Of a stretch of 64,000 nt of DNA, positions 25,088 to 34,562 are shown piece by piece. The translations under genes were made by a program, and so were the position numbers. The stretch's first letter is position 1; every line of letters starts with the position of its first letter. The notes below the pieces were generated by a model. It searched no databases. It was not told the DNA's origin and saw only the letters and a program-made list of their open reading frames with translations. This stretch comes from Agromyces mediolanus. Its GTDB lineage: Bacteria > Actinomycetota > Actinomycetes > Actinomycetales > Microbacteriaceae. The stretch is taken from positions 1 to 64,000 of the forward strand of contig NZ_JAMBNX010000002.1 of assembly GCF_023715325.1 (NCBI RefSeq), given 5' to 3'.

Positions 25088-26221
25088 ATGTCGAACGCAG
25101 TGCGATTCACCGCCTACGGCGGACCCGAGGTGCTCGAGGTCGTGGAGGTCGAGGCGCCCCTTCCTCGCCCCGCCGAGGTGCTCGTCGAGGTCTACGCGAC
25201 CGGGCTGAACCCCGCCGAGAGCGCGCTGCGGCGCGGCGAGGCGAGGGCCGGCCGTACGGTCGAGCTGCCCGCGCGACAGGGGCGCGACCTCGCCGGCGTG
25301 GTCATCGCGACCGGCCCGGGCGTCGAGCGTTTCTCCCGCGGCGACGAGGTCATGGGCTGGGGCGAGGGCACCCAGGCGAGTCACGTCGTCGTTCCCGAGA
25401 CCCAGCTCATGCTGAAGCCGGCGGGGATCCCGTGGGAGGTGGCGGGGTCGCTCGCCACGGCCGGCACGATGGCCTGGAACGCCGTCGAAGGGCTCGCCCT
25501 CGGTCCGAACGACACCGTCGTCATCACCGCCGCGGCCGGCGGCGTCGGCTGCCTCGCGGCGCAGTTCGCACGCCGGCACGGCGCCGCCGTCATCGGCACG
25601 AGCGCGGAGGCGCGCTTCGATTTCCTGCGCCAGTTCGGCATCCAGCCGCTCGGCTACGGACCGGGCCTCGCCGGGCGCGTCAGAGTGACGACCTCCGCGC
25701 CGGTCACCGCGTTCCTCGATTTCCTCGGCGGCGAGTCGGCCGAGGCGGTCGCGCTCGGCGTGCCCGCCGGGCGCGTGCTCACCGTGCTCGACGAGGAGGC
25801 CATCGACGAGCACGGCGTGGCCAGGGTCGAGGCGGGCGATCTCGTCGCGCTCGGCCGGGTGTCCGCCGCGATCGCCGCAAAGCAGGTGCGCCTGCCGATC
25901 GCCGACGTGTTCCCGATGGCCGATGTCGCGGCCGCCTACCGGGCGCTCGACCGACGGGATGCCGCGGGCAAGATCGTGCTCGGCCTGCGCACCGTCGACT
26001 ACCCGGGGCAGCGGGTGAAGGAGCCGGCGATCAAGGAGCAGGACGTCACCCTCGGCGTGCCGACCCCGCACGAGCGGCTCGAGGCCGTCGAGGCGGTGCC
26101 CGCCGCGATCGGCGACGGCAGCGTGCGGCGCAGGCACCGAGCGGCGCGCGAACAGGCGGATGCCGCGGCGAATCCGGTCGGCGGCGAGACGACTCCGGCG
26201 GAGGAGCGGCCGCAGCCGTAA
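25088..26221 (+). CDS. Quinone-oxidoreductase-like MDR dehydrogenase
   Basis: 377-residue zinc-free medium-chain dehydrogenase/reductase: AVRFTAYGGPEVLEVVEVEAPLPRPAEVLVEVYATGLNPAE, LPARQGRDLAGVVIATG, nucleotide fold VVITAAAGGVGCLAAQFARRHGAAVIG near 140. It has an unusual C-terminal extension of about 65 residues beyond the family core, rich in charged residues and Ala, without recognised domain. GGGGGTGGAGG precedes the ATG. It lies between rsmI and metG on the same strand; role unknown, paralogous in fold to the 18.6-kb enzyme. Confidence 0.85.
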   Translation: MSNAVRFTAYGGPEVLEVVEVEAPLPRPAEVLVEVYATGLNPAESALRRGEARAGRTVELPARQGRDLAGVVIATGPGVERFSRGDEVMGWGEGTQASHVVVPETQLMLKPAGIPWEVAGSLATAGTMAWNAVEGLALGPNDTVVITAAAGGVGCLAAQFARRHGAAVIGTSAEARFDFLRQFGIQPLGYGPGLAGRVRVTTSAPVTAFLDFLGGESAEAVALGVPAGRVLTVLDEEAIDEHGVARVEAGDLVALGRVSAAIAAKQVRLPIADVFPMADVAAAYRALDRRDAAGKIVLGLRTVDYPGQRVKEPAIKEQDVTLGVPTPHERLEAVEAVPAAIGDGSVRRRHRAAREQADAAANPVGGETTPAEERPQP

Positions 26222-26262
26222 CCGGCGCTCGGGGCATCCGCCGCGCCCGTAGGATTGAGCGC

Positions 26263-27822
26263 ATGGCCGACGGCTCCTCGTTCTACATCACCACGCCCAT
26301 CTTCTACGTCAACGACGTGCCCCACATCGGGCACGCCTACACGGAGGTGGCGGCGGACGTGGCCGCCCGCTGGCACCGCCAGGCGGGCGAGGACACCTGG
26401 TCGCTCACGGGCACCGACGAGCACGGCCAGAAGATCCTGCGCACGGCGACCGCGAACGGCGTTACGCCGCAGCAGTGGGCCGACAAGCTCGTCGCCGAGG
26501 CGTGGAAGCCGCTGCTCGAGACGATCGACATCGCGAACGACGACTTCATCCGCACGACCGACGAGCGGCACGAGCGCAACGTGCAGCGGTTCCTGCAGAA
26601 GCTCTACGACGAGGGCCACATCTACACCGGCGAGTACGAGGGCTACTACTGCGTCGGCTGCGAGGAGTACAAGCAGCAGTCCGAGCTCGTCGACGGCACC
26701 GGCGAGTACGCGGGCCAGCCCGTGTGCGCCATCCACTCCAAGCCGGTCGAGCTGCTGCACGAGAAGAACTACTTCTTCCGCATGTCGGCCTTCGCCGAGC
26801 GGCTGCTCGCGCTCTACGAGGAGCGCCCCGACTTCGTGCAGCCCGAGTCGGCCCGCAACGAGGTCGTGAGCTTCGTACGCCAGGGCCTCGCCGACCTCTC
26901 CATCTCGCGCTCGACGTTCGACTGGGGCGTGAAGGTCCCGTGGGACGAGACGCACGTCGTCTACGTGTGGTTCGACGCCCTGCTGAACTACATCACCGCC
27001 GTCGGCTACGGCGACGACGAGGCCGAGTTCGCCCGCCGGTGGCCCGCCCAGCACATCGTCGGCAAGGACATCCTGCGCTTCCACGCCGTCATCTGGCCGG
27101 CGATGCTGATGGCCGCGGGCCTCGACGTGCCCCGCGGGGTCTTCGGGCACGGCTGGCTGCTCGTCGGCGGCGAGAAGATGTCCAAGTCGAAGCTCACCGG
27201 CATCGCCCCCGAGCAGATCACCGACGTGTTCGGCTCCGACGCGTTCCGCTTCTACTTCATGTCCGCGATCTCCTTCGGCCAGGACGGCTCGTTCTCCTGG
27301 GAGGACCTGGCCGCCAGGTACCAGGCGGAGCTCGCGAACGGCTTCGGCAACCTCGCCTCGCGCGTGGTCGCGATGATCACCCGCTACTGCGACGGCGTCG
27401 TGCCGACCGCCGGCGTGCTGAGCCCCGCCGACGCCGAGATCGGCACGATCGCCCGCCGCGCCACCGAGCGCTCGTGGGACGCCATCGGCCGCCTCGCGAT
27501 CCACGAGGCGATCGCCGAGGTCTGGCAGCTCGTCGACGCCCTGAACGGCTACCTCACGAACGAGGAGCCGTGGGCGCTCGCGAAGGACCCGGAGCAGCGC
27601 GACCGGCTCGAGGCCGTGCTCGCGACCGCCTACCGAGGGCTCGGCACGCTCGCCGTGCTGCTCTCGCCGGTGGTGCCGAAGGCGAGCGCCAAGCTCTGGA
27701 CGGCGCTCGGCGCCCCCGGCGAGGTCACGGCGCAGCGCATCGACCGTGCCGACGACGCCGAGCTCGGCGAGCGCGTGCAGCCGCTCGAAGCGCTGTTCCC
27801 GCGCGTCGAGGTCGCGGAGTAG
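26263..27822 (+). CDS. metG: Methionyl-tRNA synthetase
   Basis: 519-residue class I synthetase charging tRNA-Met and initiator tRNA. HIGH motif is PHIGHAY near 23-29, the zinc-knuckle insert has CVGC and CAIHSK (one CxxC plus CxxH set), and KMSKS is [11 protein letters not shown] near 306. The protein stops after the anticodon-binding helical domain and lacks the C-terminal EMAP/dimerisation domain, as is usual in actinobacteria. TAGGAT (26250-26255) is 7 nt before the ATG, predicting a leaderless transcript; metG heads the metG-tatD-rsmA-ispE run. Confidence 0.96.
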   Translation: MADGSSFYITTPIFYVNDVPHIGHAYTEVAADVAARWHRQAGEDTWSLTGTDEHGQKILRTATANGVTPQQWADKLVAEAWKPLLETIDIANDDFIRTTDERHERNVQRFLQKLYDEGHIYTGEYEGYYCVGCEEYKQQSELVDGTGEYAGQPVCAIHSKPVELLHEKNYFFRMSAFAERLLALYEERPDFVQPESARNEVVSFVRQGLADLSISRSTFDWGVKVPWDETHVVYVWFDALLNYITAVGYGDDEAEFARRWPAQHIVGKDILRFHAVIWPAMLMAAGLDVPRGVFGHGWLLVGGEKMSKSKLTGIAPEQITDVFGSDAFRFYFMSAISFGQDGSFSWEDLAARYQAELANGFGNLASRVVAMITRYCDGVVPTAGVLSPADAEIGTIARRATERSWDAIGRLAIHEAIAEVWQLVDALNGYLTNEEPWALAKDPEQRDRLEAVLATAYRGLGTLAVLLSPVVPKASAKLWTALGAPGEVTAQRIDRADDAELGERVQPLEALFPRVEVAE

Positions 27823-27830
27823 GCGCGGAC

Positions 27831-28712
27831 GTGAGCGAGCACCTGCGGCGGAGGTCGGACGGCGGCCGCGCGGCCGAGTACCCGCCGGCGCCCGAGCCGC
27901 TGCCGGTGCCGGTCTACGACAACCACACCCACCTCGAGATCGCCGACGGCGCGCTGCCGCTGTCGCCGGCCGAGCACCTCGAGCGGGCCGCCGCGGTCGG
28001 CATCGCGGGCGCGGTGCAGGTCGGCACGGATGTCGCGACGAGCCGCTGGTCGGCCGAGATCGCCGCGCGCGAGCCGCGCCTCGTCGCCGCCGTCGCGCTG
28101 CACCCCAACGAGGCGCCCGAGCTCGAGGCCAGGGGCGAGCTCGACGCCGCCCTCGCCGTCATCGACGAGCTCGCCGCGCAGCCGAGGGTCCGAGCGATCG
28201 GCGAGACCGGGCTCGACTACTTCCGCACCGGCGAGGAGGGCCGCGACGCCCAGCACCGTGCCTTCGAGGCGCACCTCGACCTCGCCAAGCGGCACGGCAT
28301 CGCGCTGCAGATCCACGATCGCGACGCGCACGACGACGTGGTCGAGACGCTGCGCCGGGTCGGCGCGCCGGAGCGCACCGTGTTCCACTGCTTCTCGGGC
28401 GGCGAGGAGCTCGCCCGCACCGCGGCCGACGCCGGCTGGTACTGCTCCTTCGCCGGCAACGTCACGTTCAAGAACGCCGAGAACCTGCGCGAGGCGCTGC
28501 GGGTGCTGCCGCGGGAGCTCGTCCTCGTCGAGACGGATGCCCCGTACCTGACGCCGGCGCCGCTCCGCGGCCGACCGAACGCGCCGTACCTCGTGCCGCT
28601 CACGGTTCGGTTCATGGCGGAGCTGCTCGAGGTGCCGCTCGACGAGCTCTGCGCACAGCTCGCCGAGAACACCGAGCGTGTCTACGGCTCCTGGCAGGAG
28701 GGGCTCGCATGA
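27831..28712 (+). CDS. tatD: TatD family metal-dependent hydrolase
   Basis: 293-residue TIM-barrel hydrolase of the TatD DNase family (probable 3'-5' exonuclease or nucleic-acid quality control). Metal ligands seen: [11 protein letters not shown] near 25-35 (HxH), GETGLDYFR (Glu), LQIHDRDAH (His), VFHCFSGG (His) and [11 protein letters not shown] (Asp). GTG at 27831 lies 8 nt after metG; the extra N-terminal ~20 residues are charged. It overlaps rsmA by 4 nt, the usual tatD-rsmA coupling. Confidence 0.92.
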   Translation: MSEHLRRRSDGGRAAEYPPAPEPLPVPVYDNHTHLEIADGALPLSPAEHLERAAAVGIAGAVQVGTDVATSRWSAEIAAREPRLVAAVALHPNEAPELEARGELDAALAVIDELAAQPRVRAIGETGLDYFRTGEEGRDAQHRAFEAHLDLAKRHGIALQIHDRDAHDDVVETLRRVGAPERTVFHCFSGGEELARTAADAGWYCSFAGNVTFKNAENLREALRVLPRELVLVETDAPYLTPAPLRGRPNAPYLVPLTVRFMAELLEVPLDELCAQLAENTERVYGSWQEGLA

Positions 28713-29593
28713 CCGCACCGCGCCAGGGGCTGCTCGGTCCCGCCGAGATCCGCGACCTCGCCGAACTCCTCGGCGTGACCCCCACGAAGAAGCTCGGCCA
28801 GAACTTCGTGCACGACGCCAACACGGTGCGCCGCATCGTGCAGCTCGCGGGCGTCCAGGCCGGTGAGACCGTGCTCGAGATCGGTCCGGGCCTCGGCTCG
28901 CTCACCCTCGGCCTCACCGAGGCGGGCGCCGACGTCGTCGCCGTCGAGATCGACGGCCGGCTCGCCGAGCAGCTCCCGAAGACCGCCGAGCTGCTGCAGC
29001 CGGGCGCCTCGCTCCGGGTCGTGCACCAGGACGCGCTGCGGGTCACCGAGCTGCCGGGCGACCCGGTGCGGCTCGTCGCGAACCTGCCGTACAACGTCTC
29101 GGTGCCGGTGCTGCTGCACCTGCTCGAGCATTTCCCCTCGCTCCGCGCCGGCATCGTCATGGTGCAGGCCGAGGTGGGCCACCGGCTCGCCGCGGGACCC
29201 GGTTCGAAGGTCTACGGGGCGCCGAGCGTCAAGGCCGCCTGGTACGGCGACTGGCGCATCGCCGGGCAGGTCTCGCGGCAGGTGTTCTGGCCGGTGCCGA
29301 ACGTCGACTCCGTGCTCGTCGGCTTCGAGCGCGACACGGAGCCGGGCACCGAGGCCGAACGCCGGGCGACGTTCGCGCTCGTCGACGCCGCCTTCCAGCA
29401 GCGCCGCAAGATGCTGCGGCAGGCGCTCTCCGGCGTGCTCGGCGGCAGTGCCGCCTCCGCATCCGCCGTGCTCGAGCAGGCCGGGGTCGACCCGCAGGCC
29501 CGCGGTGAGCAGCTCGGCATGCCGGAATTCCTCGCGATCGCCCGGGCGCACGCCGCGGCGGGTGCGGCCACGGGCGGGGCAGAGCTCGACTAG
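28709..29593 (+). CDS. rsmA: 16S rRNA A1518/A1519 dimethyltransferase
   Basis: 294-residue KsgA/RsmA enzyme that dimethylates two adjacent adenines in helix 45 late in 30S assembly. [19 protein letters not shown] motif [16 protein letters not shown] near 52, and the catalytic [14 protein letters not shown] near 115 are intact, followed by VWPVPNVDS-like [14 protein letters not shown]. The ATG overlaps tatD (ATGA) after GGAGG, so translation is coupled. Confidence 0.96.
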   Translation: MTAPRQGLLGPAEIRDLAELLGVTPTKKLGQNFVHDANTVRRIVQLAGVQAGETVLEIGPGLGSLTLGLTEAGADVVAVEIDGRLAEQLPKTAELLQPGASLRVVHQDALRVTELPGDPVRLVANLPYNVSVPVLLHLLEHFPSLRAGIVMVQAEVGHRLAAGPGSKVYGAPSVKAAWYGDWRIAGQVSRQVFWPVPNVDSVLVGFERDTEPGTEAERRATFALVDAAFQQRRKMLRQALSGVLGGSAASASAVLEQAGVDPQARGEQLGMPEFLAIARAHAAAGAATGGAELD

Positions 29594-29602
29594 CGTGGGG
29601 GC

Positions 29603-30541
29603 ATGACGATCGCCGCAGCCCAGCCGTCGGTGCATGTGCGGGCGCCCGGCAAGATCAACCTCTTCATGCGCGTCGCCGAACCGGGCGACGACGGCTACCA
29701 TGACGTCGCCACGGCGTATCAGGCCGTCTCGCTCTACGAGGATGTCGTCGCGACGCCCGCGGCGGGCATCGAAGTCTCGTTCTCGGGCAGCGTCGACGTG
29801 TCGGGGCTGCCTGTCGACGACTCGAACCTCGCAGTCCGCGCCGCGCGCCTGCTCGCCGAGGCGACGGGGGTCACCGAGGGTGTGCACCTCGCGATCGACA
29901 AGCACGTTCCGATCGCCGGCGGCATGGGTGGGGGATCGGCGGATGCCGCGGCCGCCCTCGTCGCCTGCGACGCCCTCTGGGGCACCGGGCTCACGAAAGA
30001 CGAGCTCCACGGCCTCGCCGCGCAGCTCGGCGCGGACGTCCCCTTCGCGCTCGCCGGCGGCACCGCCATCGGCACCGGGCGAGGCGACCGGCTGAGCCCC
30101 GTGCTCGCGACCGGCTCCTTCCACTGGGTGCTCGTCTTCGCCGAGTTCGGCCTCTCGACCCCCGCGGTGTACGGCGAGCTCGACCGGCTGCGGCACGAGG
30201 GCCGGGTGCCGCCGGAGTCCGTCGCGCCCGCGGGCGTGCCGGCCGTCGACCCTGCGGTGCTGCAGGCGCTCCGGGCCGGCGACCCGGCGCTCCTCGCCGA
30301 CGCCCTGCACAACGATCTCGCTGTCGCGGCGGTCGGTTCGGCTCCCGAACTCGACGACGTCCTCCGGCTCGGTGCCTCGGCCGGTGCGCTCGCCGGGCTC
30401 GTCTCGGGCTCCGGTCCGACGCTGGCCTTCCTCGCCGACGGGGCCGACGACGCGATCTCGCTCGCCGTCACGCTCTCCTCGGCCGGGCACCTGGCGACGC
30501 ACGTGCACGGCCCCGTGCACGGCGCCCGCGTCGTGCGCTGA
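29603..30541 (+). CDS. ispE: 4-diphosphocytidyl-2-C-methyl-D-erythritol kinase
   Basis: 312-residue GHMP kinase of the MEP isoprenoid pathway, phosphorylating CDP-methylerythritol. N-terminal [12 protein letters not shown], the ATP-binding [20 protein letters not shown] near 105 and the C-terminal [12 protein letters not shown] are all present. TAGCGT (29591-29596) stands 6 nt before the ATG, so ispE has a probable internal leaderless promoter despite following rsmA by only 9 nt. Confidence 0.95.
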   Translation: MTIAAAQPSVHVRAPGKINLFMRVAEPGDDGYHDVATAYQAVSLYEDVVATPAAGIEVSFSGSVDVSGLPVDDSNLAVRAARLLAEATGVTEGVHLAIDKHVPIAGGMGGGSADAAAALVACDALWGTGLTKDELHGLAAQLGADVPFALAGGTAIGTGRGDRLSPVLATGSFHWVLVFAEFGLSTPAVYGELDRLRHEGRVPPESVAPAGVPAVDPAVLQALRAGDPALLADALHNDLAVAAVGSAPELDDVLRLGASAGALAGLVSGSGPTLAFLADGADDAISLAVTLSSAGHLATHVHGPVHGARVVR

Positions 30542-30568
30542 GCCTCGGCACGAGCGGGCCGGGGCTTG

Positions 30569-30660
30569 CGGGGATCGCCGGGCTGCCGGGATTGTCGGGC
30601 TGCCGGGATCGCCGGATCGCCGGATCGCCGGATCGCCGGGGCTGCCGGGGCTGCCGGGCT
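30569..30660. repeat. GC-rich tandem repeat after ispE
   Basis: Run of 8-11 nt units alternating GCCGGATC (four perfect copies around 30610-30640) and GGGGCTGCC. It fills most of the 166-nt gap between ispE and the ABC-F gene; no hairpin terminator is otherwise evident. Confidence 0.8.
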
Positions 30661-30707
30661 CGCGCTCGCGGCTCGCGCCCGGGAACAGCAACTAGGCTCG
30701 ACGGGAC

Positions 30708-32555
30708 ATGGCACACCTCCTCGGCGCCGAGCGCCTGCATCTCGAGTTCCCGACGCGCACGGTCTTCGACGAGGTCACCCTCGGCCTCGACGAGGGCGAC
30801 CGGATCGGCATCGTCGGCCGCAACGGCGACGGCAAGTCGACCCTGCTGAAGCTTCTCGCCGGCCGCCTCGAACCGGATGCCGGGCGGGTCACGGTGCGCC
30901 GGGGCATCCGCATCGGCATGCTCGACCAGACCGACACCCTCGCCCCGGAGACGACGGTCGCCGAGGCCGTCGTCGGCGGCATCGACGAGCATGTCTGGGC
31001 GGGCGACCCGAAGGTGCGCGACGTCATCGCCGGGCTCCTCGGTGACGTCCCCTGGGACGGCCGGGCCGGCGACCTCTCGGGCGGCCAACGACGCAGGGTC
31101 GGCCTCGCAGCCCTGCTCGTCGGCGACTGGGACGTGCTCTTCCTCGACGAGCCGACGAACCACCTCGACGTCGAGGGCATCGCCTGGCTCGCCCGGCACC
31201 TGCGGGAGCGCTGGAGCCGCACCGAGGGCGCGCTCGTCGTCGTCACGCACGACCGCTGGTTCCTCGACGAGGTCTGCACCGGCACCTGGGAGGTGCACGA
31301 CGGCATCGTCGAGCCCTTCGAGGGCGGCTACGCGGCCTACGTGCTGCAGCGGGTCGAGCGCGACCGGATGGCCGCCGCGAGCGAGGCGAAGCGGCAGAAC
31401 CTGATGCGCAAGGAACTCGCCTGGCTGCGCCGGGGGGCGCCTGCGCGCACCTCGAAGCCGAAGTTCCGCATCGACGCCGCGAACCAGCTCATCGAGGACG
31501 TGCCGCCCGTGCGCGACCGGGTCGAGCTCAGCCGGCTCGCCGTCGCCCGGCTCGGCAAGGACGTCGTCGACCTGCTCGACGCGGGCGTCGACTACCCGGC
31601 GCCGGGCGGCGGCATCCGCACCGTGCTCCGCGACGTCGAGTGGCGCATCGCGCCTGGGGAGCGCACCGGCATCCTGGGCGTGAACGGCGCCGGCAAGTCG
31701 ACCCTGCTCGGCCTCGTCACCGGAGCGGTCAGCCCCACCCACGGCCGGGTGAAGCGCGGCACGACCGTGCGCATCGCGACCCTCAGCCAGGAGCTCGCCG
31801 AACTCGCCGAGTGGGCCGACGAGCGCGTCAGCGCGGTGGTCGCCGCGCAGCGCACGAGCTACACGATCGGCAACGGCTCGAAGGCCGTGGAGCTCACGCC
31901 GGGCCAGCTGCTCGAGCGACTCGGCTTCACGAACCAGCAGCTCGCGACGCCCGTGCGCGATCTCTCCGGCGGCCAGAAGCGGCGGCTGCAGCTGCTGCTC
32001 ATCCTCCTGACCGAGCCGAACGTGCTGATCCTCGACGAGCCGACGAACGATCTCGACACCGACATGCTCGCCGCGATCGAGGACCTGCTCGACTCCTGGC
32101 CGGGCACCCTCCTCGTCGTCAGCCACGACCGGTACCTGCTCGAGCGGGTCACCGACCAGCAGTTCGCCATCGTCGACGCGAAGCTGCGGCACCTGCCGGG
32201 CGGGGTCGACCAGTACCTGGAGCTCCGCGCGCAGCAGCAGCGCGGGGCGAGCACGGGCGCGGCGAACGGGGCGGCCCGGGTCGCCTCGAGCGGGGCGGAT
32301 GCCTCGGCCGCCGCCGCGTCGGCGACGGCGCTGTCCGGGGCCGAGCGGCGCACCGCCGAGAAGGAGCTCTCCGCCGTCGAGCGGCGGATCGAGAAGCTGC
32401 AGCAGCAGATCGCCGCCGCGCGCGACGGCTTCGCCGAGCTCGACCAGAGCGACTACGAGCGGCTGAACGCCGAGATGGCGAAGGTCACGGCCGCCGAGCA
32501 GGAGGTCGCCGAGCTCGAGGAGCGCTGGTTCGCGCTCACCGAACAGCTGGGCTGA
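30708..32555 (+). CDS. ABC-F family ATPase (Uup-like)
   Basis: 615-residue soluble protein with two ABC domains and no membrane part. Domain 1 has Walker A GRNGDGKST, signature LSGGQRRRVGL and LFLDEPTNHLD; domain 2 has GVNGAGKST, LSGGQKRRLQL and LILDEPTNDLD. A C-terminal Ala/Glu-rich coiled coil (about 535-612, with ERRIEKLQQQIAAARDG) resembles Uup. ABC-F proteins act on the ribosome, as translation factors or, for some, antibiotic protection; Uup-like members are housekeeping. TAGGCT at 30693 lies 9 nt before the ATG. Confidence 0.9.
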   Translation: MAHLLGAERLHLEFPTRTVFDEVTLGLDEGDRIGIVGRNGDGKSTLLKLLAGRLEPDAGRVTVRRGIRIGMLDQTDTLAPETTVAEAVVGGIDEHVWAGDPKVRDVIAGLLGDVPWDGRAGDLSGGQRRRVGLAALLVGDWDVLFLDEPTNHLDVEGIAWLARHLRERWSRTEGALVVVTHDRWFLDEVCTGTWEVHDGIVEPFEGGYAAYVLQRVERDRMAAASEAKRQNLMRKELAWLRRGAPARTSKPKFRIDAANQLIEDVPPVRDRVELSRLAVARLGKDVVDLLDAGVDYPAPGGGIRTVLRDVEWRIAPGERTGILGVNGAGKSTLLGLVTGAVSPTHGRVKRGTTVRIATLSQELAELAEWADERVSAVVAAQRTSYTIGNGSKAVELTPGQLLERLGFTNQQLATPVRDLSGGQKRRLQLLLILLTEPNVLILDEPTNDLDTDMLAAIEDLLDSWPGTLLVVSHDRYLLERVTDQQFAIVDAKLRHLPGGVDQYLELRAQQQRGASTGAANGAARVASSGADASAAAASATALSGAERRTAEKELSAVERRIEKLQQQIAAARDGFAELDQSDYERLNAEMAKVTAAEQEVAELEERWFALTEQLG

Positions 32556-32597
32556 GCGCGCCGCGCCGCTCGGCGGCGTGGTGCTCGGTCTCCCGGT

Positions 32598-33131
32598 TCA
32601 GGCGGATGCCTCGCGCGCGGCGCGCTCGGTGAACCAATCGAGCGCGTGCCGGCCGGAGGAGAGTCCGTAGTCGAGCGTGGCCCGCTGGTAGGCGAGCACC
32701 TCGCGGAACTCCTCTGGCACCTCGAGCGTCGCGAGCTGACGTTCGACCGCCTCGAGCTCGGCGACGTTGGCCGCGGCCCGTTCGCGGATGCGCCCGAGCA
32801 CCGTCGCCCGCTCGGCGGGGTCGAGGAGGCCGAGGAAGAACAGCCGGGAGAGCGCCGCGGTCTCGAGGTCGGGCCCCTCGATCGGGCCGTCGATCCAGTG
32901 CCGGAACTCTGCGCGGCCGGCCTCCGTCGTGCGGTAGACCTTGCGGCCCCGGCCGCCGGGCTGCACGCTCTCGACCTCGATCAGCCCGCTCGCGAGCAGG
33001 CCGTCGAGCGCCCGCTTGATGCTGCCCGAGCTGGCGCTGTAGACGAGCCCGACGCCCGCCTCGAAGCTCTTCACGAGGTCGTAGAGGCTCTGCGGGGCGA
33101 GCATGAGCAGCCCCAGGATCACGTGTGCCAC
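32598..33131 (-). CDS. PadR family transcriptional regulator
   Basis: 177-residue PadR-s2-like regulator: winged helix at about 1-80 (VILGLLMLAPQSLYDLVKSFEAGV, SASSGSIKRALDGLLASGLIEVE, GRGRKVYRTTEAGRAEFRHWI) and an alpha-helical dimerisation domain to the end. GTG at 33131 is 6 nt after TAGGCT (33143-33138), predicting a leaderless mRNA. It is divergent from the serine hydrolase gene, with an AT-rich palindromic repeat between them that is probably its operator. PadR regulators usually repress a neighbouring gene and respond to small molecules. Confidence 0.9.
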   Translation of the reverse strand: MAHVILGLLMLAPQSLYDLVKSFEAGVGLVYSASSGSIKRALDGLLASGLIEVESVQPGGRGRKVYRTTEAGRAEFRHWIDGPIEGPDLETAALSRLFFLGLLDPAERATVLGRIRERAAANVAELEAVERQLATLEVPEEFREVLAYQRATLDYGLSSGRHALDWFTERAAREASA

Positions 33132-33163
33132 GTGCCGAGCCTAGCCGGTTGACGCCGCAGGAC

Positions 33164-33196
33164 ATATCTACTAGATATATCTACTAGACATATCTA
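33164..33196. promoter_or_regulatory. PadR operator candidate: AT-rich 13-bp repeats
   Basis: ATATCTACTAGATAT (33164-33178) is a perfect 15-bp palindrome. It is followed at 13-bp spacing by a second, one-mismatch copy (33177-33191) and a third half site (33190-33196). The tract is strikingly AT-rich against a >70% GC background and lies just upstream of the serine hydrolase start (33218). It fits cooperative binding of two PadR dimers. Confidence 0.85.
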
Positions 33197-33217
33197 CGAG
33201 AGAGATTGAGGATTGTC

Positions 33218-34330
33218 ATGAGCCACGCCACTGCCGCGCCCGCGGCATCCGTCCCGGAGGAGCTCGACCTCGGGCTCACCGCCCTCGTCGACCGCCTCGC
33301 CGCCCGTCGCCGCCTGCACCACGTGAGCCTCGCCCTCGCCGACGACCGCGGGCGGAGCTGGTCGGGCGCCGCCGGGCCCGGCGCGAGCCCCGACGCCCCG
33401 TTCTTCATCGCCTCCATCACGAAGCGCTTCATTGTGGCCCTGGTGCTGCAGGCCCACGAGCGCGGCGAGCTCGACCTCGACACCGCGATCCCGGCGTACC
33501 TCCCCGCCGAGGTCACGACGCGGCTGCACGTCTGGAAGGGCGTCGACCGCACGCCGGAGATCACGGTGCGCCACCTCGCGAGCCACACCTCGGGACTGCC
33601 CGACTTCTACGAGCGGCGGAGCGGCGGGCCGAGCCTCTACCGGCAGCTTCGCGCCGGGCACGACCTCGACTGGGGCTTCGAGGACGCCATCGCGATCGCG
33701 CGCGACGAGCAGCGCCCGCACTTCCCGCCGCAGGACCTGTCCGCCCCGAGGCAGCGGGCCTCCTACTCCGATACGGGCTTCCTCCTGCTCATCCGCATCC
33801 TCGAGCTCGTCACCGGGCGGAGCTTCGCGCAGCTCGTCGCCGATCGCATCGCCGCGCCGCTCGGGCTGGGCCGCACCTGGCACCCCGGCGGCGCCCCCGC
33901 CGATCCGGCGACGCCGGCGCCCCTCCCGCTGCACGTGCGGCGGCGGCCGGTGCAGCTCGACGGCGTGTACGCGGCGAGCCACGACCTGTTCAGCACGACG
34001 GCTGACCTCATCGCGTTCGAGCGAGCGCTCGTCCGGGGCGAGCTGTTCGAGGACCCCGCGACGAGCGCGCTGCTGACCGAGCGGCGCAACCGGCTGCGCA
34101 ACGCCCCGAGCCTGCACTACGGCCTCGGCACGATGATCTTCGGCGTCAGCCGACTGAATCTGCCCCGCAGCGGCCCTGCGACGCTCGTCGGCCACTCCGG
34201 CTCGACCGGCACCTGGCTGTTCAGCTGCCCGAAGCTCGGCGTGATGCTCGCCGGCACCGTGGACCAGACGCAGGCGCGGGTGCTGCCGTTCCAGATCATG
34301 GTGCGCTGCCTGCAGCGCTGGACGCGCTGA
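33218..34330 (+). CDS. Serine hydrolase, class C beta-lactamase family
   Basis: 370-residue serine beta-lactamase/DD-peptidase-fold hydrolase. Active-site motifs: SITK (nucleophile Ser and Lys, FFIASITKRF near 66-75), YSD in ASYSDTGFLL near 187, and HSG in VGHSGSTGTWL near 327. The YSD in place of YxN and HSG in place of KTG match esterase-like family members rather than true beta-lactamases. No signal peptide is visible, so it is probably cytosolic. ATG at 33218 is preferred to an in-frame TTG at 33206 because GAGG lies 6 nt before it. Expression is probably controlled by the divergent PadR. Confidence 0.85.
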   Translation: MSHATAAPAASVPEELDLGLTALVDRLAARRRLHHVSLALADDRGRSWSGAAGPGASPDAPFFIASITKRFIVALVLQAHERGELDLDTAIPAYLPAEVTTRLHVWKGVDRTPEITVRHLASHTSGLPDFYERRSGGPSLYRQLRAGHDLDWGFEDAIAIARDEQRPHFPPQDLSAPRQRASYSDTGFLLLIRILELVTGRSFAQLVADRIAAPLGLGRTWHPGGAPADPATPAPLPLHVRRRPVQLDGVYAASHDLFSTTADLIAFERALVRGELFEDPATSALLTERRNRLRNAPSLHYGLGTMIFGVSRLNLPRSGPATLVGHSGSTGTWLFSCPKLGVMLAGTVDQTQARVLPFQIMVRCLQRWTR

Positions 34331-34343
34331 ATGATTGAATTAC

Positions 34344-34362
34344 TGGATGCTCGAAGCATCCA
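34344..34362. terminator. Hairpin after the serine hydrolase gene
   Basis: Perfect 8-bp stem (TGGATGCT / AGCATCCA) with a 3-nt CGA loop, 13 nt after the stop codon. There is no T tract; terminator or protein-binding site are both possible. Confidence 0.5.
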
Positions 34363-34403
34363 TCGTCATATGTGACGACGCTCGCAGGAGCTGTGACACT
34401 GTG

Positions 34404-34417
34404 TGACCACGTGGTCA
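34404..34417. promoter_or_regulatory. Palindromic operator candidate upstream of metQNI
   Basis: TGACCACGTGGTCA is a perfect 14-bp palindrome about 20 nt before a possible -10 (TACCGT, 34439-34444), so it would cover the -35 region of the methionine importer operon. A methionine repressor of the McbR/TetR type is a reasonable guess, but the site is not a known consensus match. The remaining ~120 nt leader to metQ showed no SAM riboswitch I could recognise. Confidence 0.6.
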
Positions 34418-34562
34418 ACACGGCGAAGAACCTTCGCCTACCGTAAGAGGGCACCCGCGTTCGCGGCATCGAAGCCCCCACCGACATCCTCCGTGGCGGA
34501 GCCATGCCGGCCCACAGCCCAACGGCCTCAGAACGCGTGCGCCCACCAAGAGAGGACCCACC

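Noticed and set aside
25075-26262. In-frame extension upstream of metG
   Set aside because: Arg/Gly-rich shadow of the quinone-reductase-like gene; metG homology and a leaderless -10 fix the start at 26263.
33218-34330. Antibiotic-resistance beta-lactamase
   Set aside because: YSD and HSG motifs and the lack of a signal peptide fit esterase-like family members, so resistance cannot be claimed.
34418-34562. SAM riboswitch in the metQ leader
   Set aside because: No recognisable SAM-I, SAM-II or SAM-IV core blocks were found; the palindromic operator explains regulation at least as well.
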